Below, in pieces: positions 19,388 through 27,307 of a stretch of DNA of 32,196 nucleotides. How positions within the stretch are numbered: the first letter of the stretch is position 1; each line of letters begins with the position of its first letter. The stretch is from Rhodobacterales bacterium CG15_BIG_FIL_POST_REV_8_21_14_020_59_13 (lineage in GTDB: Bacteria; Pseudomonadota; Alphaproteobacteria; Caulobacterales; Maricaulaceae). The notes beneath the pieces are model-generated. The model was given only the letters and a program-made list of their open reading frames with translations, did not search any database and was not told the origin of the DNA. The DNA lies in the NCBI GenBank assembly GCA_002783385.1, contig PFFX01000155.1:1-32196 (forward strand), written 5' to 3'. The position numbers were made by a program, and so were the translations under genes.

Positions 19388-21892
19388 TTACACGCGCGGA
19401 GTAATGCGCGCGGCGGTACGGATATCCGCGATTTGGGTTCCGAGCGCCTGAAGATTTTGCCGCATATCATTGAATACCGGTTGCTCAGACGCCGGATCAC
19501 TTATCGTCACGATCGCAGTGAACGGTACGCCTTCCTCGGGCATCACCTCACCAGCGCGAGTGAGATAGTCGACGAAGAGGCGCCAGTTGGAAGACGGCCC
19601 GACCCCTTTCGGAAACGTCTTCGCCAAAACTTTCACCGGGCTCCATTTCAGATCGTGTTCAATGAGCTCGGCTTCAACGGCAGGGGATTCCCGCTTTGAC
19701 GGCAGGTACAACGGCTCGAGCCGCCCTTTCCAGCCTCCGGCGGCCTGTTCTTGTTGCAGCGTCGCATTGATATTGACCCTCACGAACTCAGATCCGAAGC
19801 GCGCATCGAGCGGTGGCGTCGATATCAACGTGATCTTTGCCCGGCCGCGACATTTGCCGCCCGGGCCGACGAGAGAGGCAGGCCAAGCGAACCGGAAGTT
19901 AATCTGCTGATCGCGCTGGATGCGCGAGGCAAAAACCAGCGTGATCGCGTGATCGCCAGTTTCTAGGATCCGATCCGCTGACGGCGGCATTCCAAATCCC
20001 ACAAAATGCCTGGCAATCGGCGCAAGTTCTTTTGACTGCATAGTCGTGGGTATTTCTGCATGATGCACCAGCAGTCCGATCAAAGTCTCGCGAGACACCT
20101 CGCCTTCGATGGCATGATCTAGGACGGCAGCAGTTTTCGCCGCAAGCGGCGCAGCATAGCTCGTACCGCAACCGTCGATGATGGTGCCGTCGGGCAGGAT
20201 CGAAAATAGGCCATGGCCGAGCTCGGAATGCTGAGTGCCGGACCCGCCGATATGCGCGAGGTCGGGCTTGACGCCCGCACGCATTCCGGGCCCCCTGCGG
20301 CTGAACCGTGTCGGTGCGAAAGCCATACACCCGTCGTGTCCAGGAGGATTGAGCGCTGCGACCGCGACGTTGCGTGCGCTCTCCGCAGGGGTCAGCAAGC
20401 CATCGTTCCGGGCATTCACAAGATTCGTGAGCGCTGTGGCGGCGTCCGCAGGCCATTCCGGACGAAGGTCTTGAGGCGCGATGTTGCCTGCAGAAATGAA
20501 TACGATGGCGTTATTTGCTTCGGCGATCTGATCAAGCCGAGCGGCATGCTGACTGTATCGGTCGGGCGTCGCTGGTTGCAGAATATTGAGGCTCATATTG
20601 AATACGCGCACCCCGTGGCGGGCCTGCGCATCGGAAACGGCGTTGGCCATTTCGTCGAAGAACTGGGGCAATCCTTCAGGATAATATGATGCAAAGGCGC
20701 CAGCTTTTCCCTCGTTCGGGAAAACAGCGACGTCGACCAATTCCGCTCCGTCCGGTTCGGGACAGGTTTCTAGTCCGTTCAATGCGCCCCCAACGGCGGC
20801 CAAGCCTCCGATAAAGGTGCCGTGCGAAAGATCGGAATCTTCGCTAGCCAAGATGTCCCAGCGATCGATGACCCAGTCCGATAGTGCATCGCTTATCCCG
20901 CCATCGATGATGCCGAGCCGCGGATGCGTTCTCCGAGTATCTCGCGCGGGCATAGCCAAGTCGGTTGGCCACGCCCGGGCTGCACCTTCCGCTGTCGCAG
21001 ACCTCACGACAATGCCTGGAAGCTCAATACGCCTTACGAGCGGGTGCTTTTCCAGAAAGCGCAGCAGTTGCGTGTGGCGCTCAATATCGGGACTGAAATC
21101 CGGTAACTCGCGTCGGCGTTCGGTGGCAGACGTATCATCCAGACGGAGAATAGGTTGATCGGCCGACTGATCCAGTCGCACCGCGAGTACCGCTTGCTTG
21201 TCGCGATGAAAGGACAGCCGTTCGACCGCAAGCCCATGTCCAAGATCTCTAAACCCTCCAATGAAAGTCTCGATAAGGCGCCTGTGGCCCGTGTCCAGCC
21301 GATCCCATTCCGATCGGGGAGGAGGGCTTTCGAACAGTTCGACCTGATAACTGCTGCCCGTCATGGGATTAGCAAGCCAAGCCACGGCTTCCTCAACCGA
21401 GAAGCTTCGCCGATCCGCCGCGCTATAAATTTCGATACGATCGATGGCACCCGTTTCGCTCTTTCGCGACGTCGGGTGCGGTTCTTCCTTCTGCTTATAT
21501 TCGTTGAAGCGCATCTCAGTGTGCGTTTCCGCTTTCGCGATTTCCGCAGCGACTTGGAGGATTGTCGACGGGCGCGCCTCGATGAGCATCACGCCAAGAT
21601 CGCCTCCTCCGACTATGGGCGTGCGATCGCTGCGAAACAGACTTTGGACCGGGCGATGACTCTTGGCCCAAGCTTCCCTTCGCAAGATGACCTTTACGTA
21701 CCCGACGTCGCCCTGTGACTGCGCGCTGAGCACTCCTGAGATCGTCTCGATCTGCCCAATCAGGGTATCGCGGTGTGTGCGGAACTCGGCATCGCGATGT
21801 GCGAAGAAATCCTTCCGACCGCCGCCACCGCCAGCTTCGCGCGCTTGCTCATAATTTTCAGGATTGAGGACAATCTGGATCGGGCTAGCCAT
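19388..21892 (-). CDS. ietS: S8 subtilisin-like serine protease, IetS-like anti-phage component
   Basis: Catalytic triad contexts 'LGIIDGGI' (Asp), 'LSHGTFIGGL' (His), 'GTSYAAPLAAKTAAV' (Ser), oxyanion Asn 'ISAGN'; overlaps an upstream AAA ATPase gene by 8 nt (ATGGCTAG), the ietAS architecture. Confidence 0.85.
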   Translation of the reverse strand: MASPIQIVLNPENYEQAREAGGGGGRKDFFAHRDAEFRTHRDTLIGQIETISGVLSAQSQGDVGYVKVILRREAWAKSHRPVQSLFRSDRTPIVGGGDLGVMLIEARPSTILQVAAEIAKAETHTEMRFNEYKQKEEPHPTSRKSETGAIDRIEIYSAADRRSFSVEEAVAWLANPMTGSSYQVELFESPPPRSEWDRLDTGHRRLIETFIGGFRDLGHGLAVERLSFHRDKQAVLAVRLDQSADQPILRLDDTSATERRRELPDFSPDIERHTQLLRFLEKHPLVRRIELPGIVVRSATAEGAARAWPTDLAMPARDTRRTHPRLGIIDGGISDALSDWVIDRWDILASEDSDLSHGTFIGGLAAVGGALNGLETCPEPDGAELVDVAVFPNEGKAGAFASYYPEGLPQFFDEMANAVSDAQARHGVRVFNMSLNILQPATPDRYSQHAARLDQIAEANNAIVFISAGNIAPQDLRPEWPADAATALTNLVNARNDGLLTPAESARNVAVAALNPPGHDGCMAFAPTRFSRRGPGMRAGVKPDLAHIGGSGTQHSELGHGLFSILPDGTIIDGCGTSYAAPLAAKTAAVLDHAIEGEVSRETLIGLLVHHAEIPTTMQSKELAPIARHFVGFGMPPSADRILETGDHAITLVFASRIQRDQQINFRFAWPASLVGPGGKCRGRAKITLISTPPLDARFGSEFVRVNINATLQQEQAAGGWKGRLEPLYLPSKRESPAVEAELIEHDLKWSPVKVLAKTFPKGVGPSSNWRLFVDYLTRAGEVMPEEGVPFTAIVTISDPASEQPVFNDMRQNLQALGTQIADIRTAARITPRV

Positions 21893-23087
21893 TCGTCACC
21901 TCATTCTCTGACTTTGCTGCGCGGCCCAGCTGTCGGCTGACCGTCGATTTGTCCTTGCCTGCTATTTCGCCGATATCGGCCATCGAGAAGCCAAGAATCG
22001 GGTCATCGCGCATCGCTCTAAACAGGTTGCTCGTGTCGTCGAAAAGCAGGGCCCGCCGTTCGCTCTGGACCCGTGCGGCATTGAGCGTAGCGAACTGGCG
22101 CAAGGTATCGAGGAGGCCGCGCTTATCTTCAGCCCGAACCGTCGTCGCTTTCTTGTAGGTGCGAACGAGCGACTCGATCTCGGCGCCTGTGGAGCCTTCG
22201 GTGAACCATGCGATTAGCCGTAGATGCACGTCGGGAGCTTTGATTGGTGGCATGAAATTCGCAGCGATTGCTTTGCGCATTTCAAAATCAGGTTTCGGAA
22301 TTTCAAGCTGGACTTCGAACCGGCGCCAAACGGCTGGATCAAGCAGCTTCGGGTGATTTGTGATGCCGATTGTGAAACCCACATCGCGCCGGATGTCGAG
22401 ATTCTGCAAAAGAGCATTCACTACGCGCTTGATTTCACCGACTTCCTGCGGGTCATCTCGAACTTTGGCGATCGCGTCAAATTCATCAAGAAGGAGAATG
22501 CACCGATGCCGATTGGCAAACGCAAACAGATTGCCGATATTCCGTGCTGTGGTTCCAAGAAATGACGACACCAGACCATCAAGCTTGACCAACACGACTG
22601 GCAAATCGAGTTGTTGCGCAATCCATAACGCTAGGCGCGTTTTGCCCGTCCCGGGCGCGCCATAAATAAGGCAGGTTTTGGATGGCCGAATGTCGATTTC
22701 CGACAGAACATCGAAATTCGCCCATTCCTCGATAATCGTCCGGATTGCTTGGCTTACCCTTGAATTGAACAACGGCGGCGACGCCTGAATATCGCTAGGA
22801 AAGAAAATATCGGCAAGCGCCGCCGACGTCTCGCGATCGACAGGTAGAGGCGTGTTGCGTGTCAGAACCTCGCCAGCAACGATCGATTTCGACCGCTCGA
22901 TGCGACTGGGTGAGAGCTCTTTGGTTCGATCCGCAGTCGTTAAAATGCTGGACAGCGCCGCCGACTGTTTTGGGTCGCCATCCTTCGCGATCGCGTCACG
23001 CAGGCGCTCGATCTGTTTGCGCGTCGCTGGCGATGCCTCTGCGATTGCTGCTCGACAGAGCGCTTGGATGATTGAGAAGTGTTCCAT
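21885..23087 (-). CDS. ietA: AAA+ ATPase, IetA-like anti-phage component
   Basis: Walker A 'LIYGAPGTGKTRLALWIA', Walker B 'CILLLDEFDAIAKVRD', sensor 'GITNHPKLLDPAVWRRFEVQLEIP'. Start chosen at MEHFSIIQALCRAAI because the upstream ORF extension overlaps a promoter-like sequence. Confidence 0.85.
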   Translation of the reverse strand: MEHFSIIQALCRAAIAEASPATRKQIERLRDAIAKDGDPKQSAALSSILTTADRTKELSPSRIERSKSIVAGEVLTRNTPLPVDRETSAALADIFFPSDIQASPPLFNSRVSQAIRTIIEEWANFDVLSEIDIRPSKTCLIYGAPGTGKTRLALWIAQQLDLPVVLVKLDGLVSSFLGTTARNIGNLFAFANRHRCILLLDEFDAIAKVRDDPQEVGEIKRVVNALLQNLDIRRDVGFTIGITNHPKLLDPAVWRRFEVQLEIPKPDFEMRKAIAANFMPPIKAPDVHLRLIAWFTEGSTGAEIESLVRTYKKATTVRAEDKRGLLDTLRQFATLNAARVQSERRALLFDDTSNLFRAMRDDPILGFSMADIGEIAGKDKSTVSRQLGRAAKSENEVTNG

Positions 23088-23129
23088 AAGCAGTCCCATA
23101 TGCGGTTGCGTCGAGTAGGCGCTATGATG

Positions 23130-23158
23130 CGTATAACGAGCGATATGATGCATATCAA
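23130..23158 (-). promoter_or_regulatory. Candidate sigma70-type promoter for ietA (TTGATA-N17-TATACG)
   Basis: Minus strand reads TTGATA tgcatcatatcgctcgt TATACG, about 40 nt upstream of the proposed ietA start. Confidence 0.4.
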
Positions 23159-23341
23159 CTCACTTCGTTGCTATTTTATTAGATTGTGATGCACTGTTAT
23201 GGTCTGTAACGCTTTCTCCGGAGGTCGGTCAGATTTGCTGTAAAGGTGGCGATCCACGGCGTTGTGCCGCTTAGACTGAAAGGCTCTTACGCACGCGAAA
23301 TATCTGCGCGGTAGTCCAGTGCATTCAATCTAAGTCAGACT

Positions 23342-23355
23342 GCACTCTAGAGTGC
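23342..23355. repeat. Perfect 14-bp palindrome GCACTCTAGAGTGC
   Basis: Directly readable; equals its own reverse complement. Confidence 0.9.
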
Positions 23356-23625
23356 TGTCGCGCCGCTCAATCTCAGCTTCTCGCGATTTGCGTCCGAGAA
23401 CAGAACGCCTCTAACCGGCCCAGTTGCCGTCTCGTTGCAAGGCTGGTTTGACGAAAACTGGATGTCGGTTTTTAGCGAACCGCCTGCCGTTGAAGTCGTC
23501 GCAAGGGAAGGGCGGCTTTGTCCCAGAACCGATTTTTGAAACATGTTGGCAAGTGTGTCCGCTTTCAGGCGATCGTCGGGCGATCCGCTATGATCGACAT
23601 TAGGGCGCTTGGCGGACTTTCTCAT
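23347..23625 (-). CDS. Possible small uncharacterised ORF (about 92 aa), low confidence
   Basis: ORF MRKSAKRPNVDHSGSPDDRLKADTLANMFQKSVLG...; overlaps the 3' end of copG by 26 nt; no recognised domain. Confidence 0.2.
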   Translation of the reverse strand: MRKSAKRPNVDHSGSPDDRLKADTLANMFQKSVLGQSRPSLATTSTAGGSLKTDIQFSSNQPCNETATGPVRGVLFSDANREKLRLSGATAL

Positions 23626-24022
23626 CGACGAAATTAGAGAGCCGCTGGCCATTCTCAACGCGCCGCGCCAAAGCAGCAACGAAGTGTTCAAAGCGCTGCT
23701 CGCCGGCAGCTTTGGCCGCAGCTGTTGCTTCGTCTGGCATCGAGGGGGTCATCCCGAGCCAGAAGCGCACAAATAGGGCAATAGCCTCGTTGCCGACCTC
23801 GACGTGATAGTCGAGCTTGTCGAACTGCCGCGAAATACGATCCAGACGCCGACTGAACGCAGCTTCCATTCGTTCCGATCCGTCCGGTGATAGGAATGAT
23901 GCAACCGCTGCCTCGACCACCGATGCCTGCGATACCCGCTTGCGCCCGGCGTAGTCTGCCAGTTGCTGCGAGAGGTCTGGAGGCAGCCGAAAAGTATGCT
24001 TGATGCGATTGCCCTTGCTCAC
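23600..24022 (-). CDS. Ribbon-helix-helix (CopG-like) conjugation-associated protein
   Basis: 'KHTFRLPPDLSQQLADYAGRKRVSQASVVEAAVASFLSPDG' RHH-like; 4-nt overlap with traG. Confidence 0.8.
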   Translation of the reverse strand: MSKGNRIKHTFRLPPDLSQQLADYAGRKRVSQASVVEAAVASFLSPDGSERMEAAFSRRLDRISRQFDKLDYHVEVGNEAIALFVRFWLGMTPSMPDEATAAAKAAGEQRFEHFVAALARRVENGQRLSNFVDEKVRQAP

Positions 24023-26004
24023 AGTTCGATCCCGTCATTGGGATCGAGCGCCGCGCGCCGGGCGTTGGCGCGCATCTGGTCGGTCAATCCGCGAGTGGTG
24101 CTCGCGATGTCAGCATCGCTCCTCTCCTCAAAATCAAATTCATTGCACACCGGTGCAGGTGCTGGCGCGATGTCTTCGTGCTCAGGCAATTCCGGTTCAC
24201 GCCGAATTCCACCTTCGGCCTCATCATCCTGCCACTCGGGCTTGCTGACAGAGCTGTCCTTCCGTTGCATAGTTTTCGCAGTCCTGCCTTCCCAGTCACC
24301 GGCAGCGCCCTTGTCATCGCTCTGCTGCGGCGTCGGTGGCGCTTCGATCCGCTTCTTGAGCCGCGGATCGGCAAAGTAGCGTGCCTTCTTCGCGCGGATC
24401 GGATGCGCGCCAGCTAGCATGACGATTTGATCGGTGTCGGGCAGTTGCATGATCTCGCCCTGGGTCAGCAGCGCGCGAGCAGTTTCGGAGCGCGAGACCA
24501 TCAAATGGCCGAGCCATGGTGACAGCCTGTGCCCGGCATAGTTCTTCATCGCCCGCATTTCGGTAGCGGTGCCAAGCGATTCCGAGACGCGCTTGGCGGT
24601 GCGTTCGTCATTTGTGGCGAAACAGACTCGCACATGGCAATTGTCGAGGATCGCGTTGTTCTGGCCGTAGGCCTTCTCGATCTGGTTCAATGATTGCGCG
24701 ATCAGAAAGGCCTTGATGCCATAGCCTGCCATGAAGGCGAGCGCGCTTTCGAAGAAGTCGAGGCGGCCAAGTGCGGGGAATTCGTCGAGCATCAGGAGCA
24801 GGCGCTGCCGCTGAGCGCCGTCAGAAAGATCCTCAGTCAGTCGCCGCCCGAGCTGATTGAGGATCAGACGAATGAGCGGCTTGGTCCGGCTGATGTCGGA
24901 TGGCGGCACGACAAGGTACAGCGTGACCGGGCGTCTGACGTCGACAAGATCGGCGATGCGCCAGTCGCATTGCCTTGTGACTTTGGCGATGACTGGGTCG
25001 CGGTAGAGGCCAAGGAAGGACATGGCAGTTGAGAGAACCCCCGAACGTTCATTTTCCGACTTGTTGAGGAGTTCACGAGCAGCGCTCGCAACGACCGGGT
25101 GCACGCCTTCCTCACCCAAATGCGGGGTCATCATCATGGCGGCAAGCGTTGCTTCAATCGAGCGCTTGGGGTCGGACAGGAAGGCTGCGACGCCTGCCAG
25201 GGTCTTGTCGGCTTCGGCATAGAGCACATGCAGGATCGCCCCGACCAGCAGTGCATGACTGGTCTTTTCCCAATGGTTGCGGCGCTCGAGCGAGCCTTCG
25301 GGATCGACCAGCACATCGGCGATATTCTGGACATCGCGAACCTCATTGATTCCGCGCCGCACCTCCATCAGTGGATTATAGGCTGCCGAGGCCTCATCGG
25401 TCGGATCGAACAGCAGCACGCGGCTGAAATGCGAGCGAAAGCCTGCGGTCAGGTCCCAGTTCTCGCCCTTGATATCGTGCACGATGGCCGAGTGCGGCCA
25501 GGTCAGCAGTGTCGGGATGACCAGCCCCACGCCCTTGCCGCTGCGGGTTGGCGCAAAGCACAGAACATGTTCGGGACCGTCATGGCGCAGGTAGAGATTG
25601 GCGTGTTGGCCGATAACGACGCCCTTGCCCACTAGCAGTCCTGCCTTGGCGATTTCGGACCGGGTCGCCCAGCGCGCCGAGCCATAAGTTGCGCTGTTCC
25701 TGATCTCACGCGCGCGCCAGACTGACATGGCAATCGCCACCACTACCGAGGCGAGGCCGCCCGATGCCGCGATCATGCCGCCGGTTTCGAAGATGCGCGG
25801 CGCATAGGCCTCAAAGCTAAACCACCACCAGAAGATCGCGTAGGGCGGATAGACGGGCACACCGAAGGCCTCGAACCAAGCCGGCCCCAGCTCGGGTTGG
25901 AACCCAAGCGCCGCCGCTGTCCATTGCGTGCTGGCCCAGATGCCTGCCAGCGTCAGGGCGAAGACCGCCAGGATCTGGCCCCACAGGATTTTGGTTGCCG
26001 ACAT
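24019..26004 (-). CDS. traG: TraG/VirD4-family type IV coupling protein
   Basis: N-terminal TMs, 'CFAPTRSGKGVGLVIPTLLTWPHSAIVHDIKGENWDLTAG', 'LLLMLDEFPALGRLDFFESALAFMAGYGIKAFLIAQSLNQIEKAYG'. Start at MSATKILWGQILAVF. Confidence 0.95.
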   Translation of the reverse strand: MSATKILWGQILAVFALTLAGIWASTQWTAAALGFQPELGPAWFEAFGVPVYPPYAIFWWWFSFEAYAPRIFETGGMIAASGGLASVVVAIAMSVWRAREIRNSATYGSARWATRSEIAKAGLLVGKGVVIGQHANLYLRHDGPEHVLCFAPTRSGKGVGLVIPTLLTWPHSAIVHDIKGENWDLTAGFRSHFSRVLLFDPTDEASAAYNPLMEVRRGINEVRDVQNIADVLVDPEGSLERRNHWEKTSHALLVGAILHVLYAEADKTLAGVAAFLSDPKRSIEATLAAMMMTPHLGEEGVHPVVASAARELLNKSENERSGVLSTAMSFLGLYRDPVIAKVTRQCDWRIADLVDVRRPVTLYLVVPPSDISRTKPLIRLILNQLGRRLTEDLSDGAQRQRLLLMLDEFPALGRLDFFESALAFMAGYGIKAFLIAQSLNQIEKAYGQNNAILDNCHVRVCFATNDERTAKRVSESLGTATEMRAMKNYAGHRLSPWLGHLMVSRSETARALLTQGEIMQLPDTDQIVMLAGAHPIRAKKARYFADPRLKKRIEAPPTPQQSDDKGAAGDWEGRTAKTMQRKDSSVSKPEWQDDEAEGGIRREPELPEHEDIAPAPAPVCNEFDFEERSDADIASTTRGLTDQMRANARRAALDPNDGIEL

Positions 26005-26100
26005 GGTGCCTCCTTTCGGGAGGCAGGAGGCCCAACGAGGTCTGCAAATCAAGCGCTGCGCTTGGGAAGCGCAGTCTGGCGAAGGCAAAGAAACGGGCGG

Positions 26101-26817
26101 CTAGATGGCTTCGCAGGCGAACTCGGGTTCGCCGGACCATGTCAGACGGTACATGGCACCCTGCACGACCGACTGCACGACATTGGGCCAGAGTGCGGCA
26201 ATGCAGGTTCCGCCCTCGTGGCGAACCGAGGGATAGATGATCCCATTATGCCCTTCGCCGCGCACCTCTGCCGCCAGAGCATTGCCTGCCGGATAACCCC
26301 TCGCAGCATCGGGATCGAGGCTGGGATGATTGGGAAGGCCGCGCAGATCGATGAACACGCCCGACATGCTGGCGACCATCTCGCCATATTCGACAATCGC
26401 GTTGAAATCGCCCGCATCGGCCAAGGCTTTGGTCAGGTGATGGCCGACTTCGGCGATGCAGGTCTCGATAACCAGCGCAGCATACCAGGCACCGCGATCG
26501 GCGGGATTGAAGCGACCCGGCTCACGCGGCTTGGCATAGGCGAAGCTGGCATTGATGAATTTGGCATGCGGCACGCCGTGAACCAGCTCATCGGCGGTCA
26601 GCTCACCAAGCCCTCGTTCTTCAGCAATCAGCCTCCCGCTCGTCGCGCCCTCGATCTCAGCCAACAAGGCAAGATCGTCGTCATCGTCAGCAAGAGCCGA
26701 CATGACCGCTTCGCGCAGACGCGCGCTCGGCACGAGCCTGATGGTCCGCTCGAAAGCTTCACGTATTGTCGGAAGGCTGGCCGGTGGCGGGGCGGCCTGC
26801 CGCTCAGAGCCCCCCAC
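26101..26817 (-). CDS. RES-domain toxin (putative NAD+ phosphorylase)
   Basis: 'RFNPADRGAWYAALVIETCIAEVGHHL' and 'GHNGIIYPSVRHEGGTCIAALWPNVV' RES-like motifs; overlaps the Xre-type antitoxin gene. Confidence 0.85.
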   Translation of the reverse strand: MGGSERQAAPPPASLPTIREAFERTIRLVPSARLREAVMSALADDDDDLALLAEIEGATSGRLIAEERGLGELTADELVHGVPHAKFINASFAYAKPREPGRFNPADRGAWYAALVIETCIAEVGHHLTKALADAGDFNAIVEYGEMVASMSGVFIDLRGLPNHPSLDPDAARGYPAGNALAAEVRGEGHNGIIYPSVRHEGGTCIAALWPNVVQSVVQGAMYRLTWSGEPEFACEAI

Positions 26818-27235
26818 GAAGCGCGTCGATATACTGCCGGGTCTCTAGCATGCGCGGGATGCCACCGCCGATCATCGCCTGCACCGGCGAGAGCCGGTCG
26901 AATACCGGCGCCTTGTTTGCAAGCTTCGGCCAGCGATCGGCCATATCGTTGGCGAAGAGCAGGTGCAGTCCCTTGAAAAGACCGATCAGCGCCGAAGCAC
27001 GGGTCAGCTGGTCCTGACTGAGCATGCCTTCCCAAGTCCCCGCCTTCATCCGGTCCCAAGTGCTTTCGGACACACCGAGCAGCGCAGCGCCCTCGGCGTT
27101 GCTGCCGCCCCAGGCCTCGACAAGCCTAAGCACGGCTTTCACCGCCGCGCCGGTCAGACGGCGGCGATCATCATCACCCGCAAAGGTTTGAAGTCCGCGC
27201 GGGGCTTCGACTTGTTCAAAAGCTGCACTCGCCAT
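26804..27235 (-). CDS. Xre/MbcA/ParS-type (DUF2384) antitoxin
   Basis: 'AVLRLVEAWGGSNAEGAALLGVSESTWDRMKAGTWEGMLSQDQLTRASALIGLFKGLHLLF'; start at MASAAFEQ with RBS AGGAG just upstream. Confidence 0.85.
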   Translation of the reverse strand: MASAAFEQVEAPRGLQTFAGDDDRRRLTGAAVKAVLRLVEAWGGSNAEGAALLGVSESTWDRMKAGTWEGMLSQDQLTRASALIGLFKGLHLLFANDMADRWPKLANKAPVFDRLSPVQAMIGGGIPRMLETRQYIDALRGGL

Positions 27236-27253
27236 ATCGCTTCTCCTGATGCG

Positions 27254-27283
27254 TTTATAAGCATCATGTGGTGCTTTTGTCAA
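27254..27283 (-). promoter_or_regulatory. Strong sigma70-like promoter TTGACA-N18-TATAAA upstream of the RES/Xre pair
   Basis: Minus strand TTGACA aaagcaccacatgatgct TATAAA; 6/6 at -35 and 5/6 at -10; contains a 16-bp near-palindrome. Confidence 0.65.
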
Positions 27284-27307
27284 GATTTGTGTCATTGGCC
27301 TACCTCC

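Noticed and set aside
25897-26976. 359-aa plus-strand ORF
   Set aside because: Antisense to traG 5' end, RES toxin and part of the antitoxin; composition typical of a shadow ORF.
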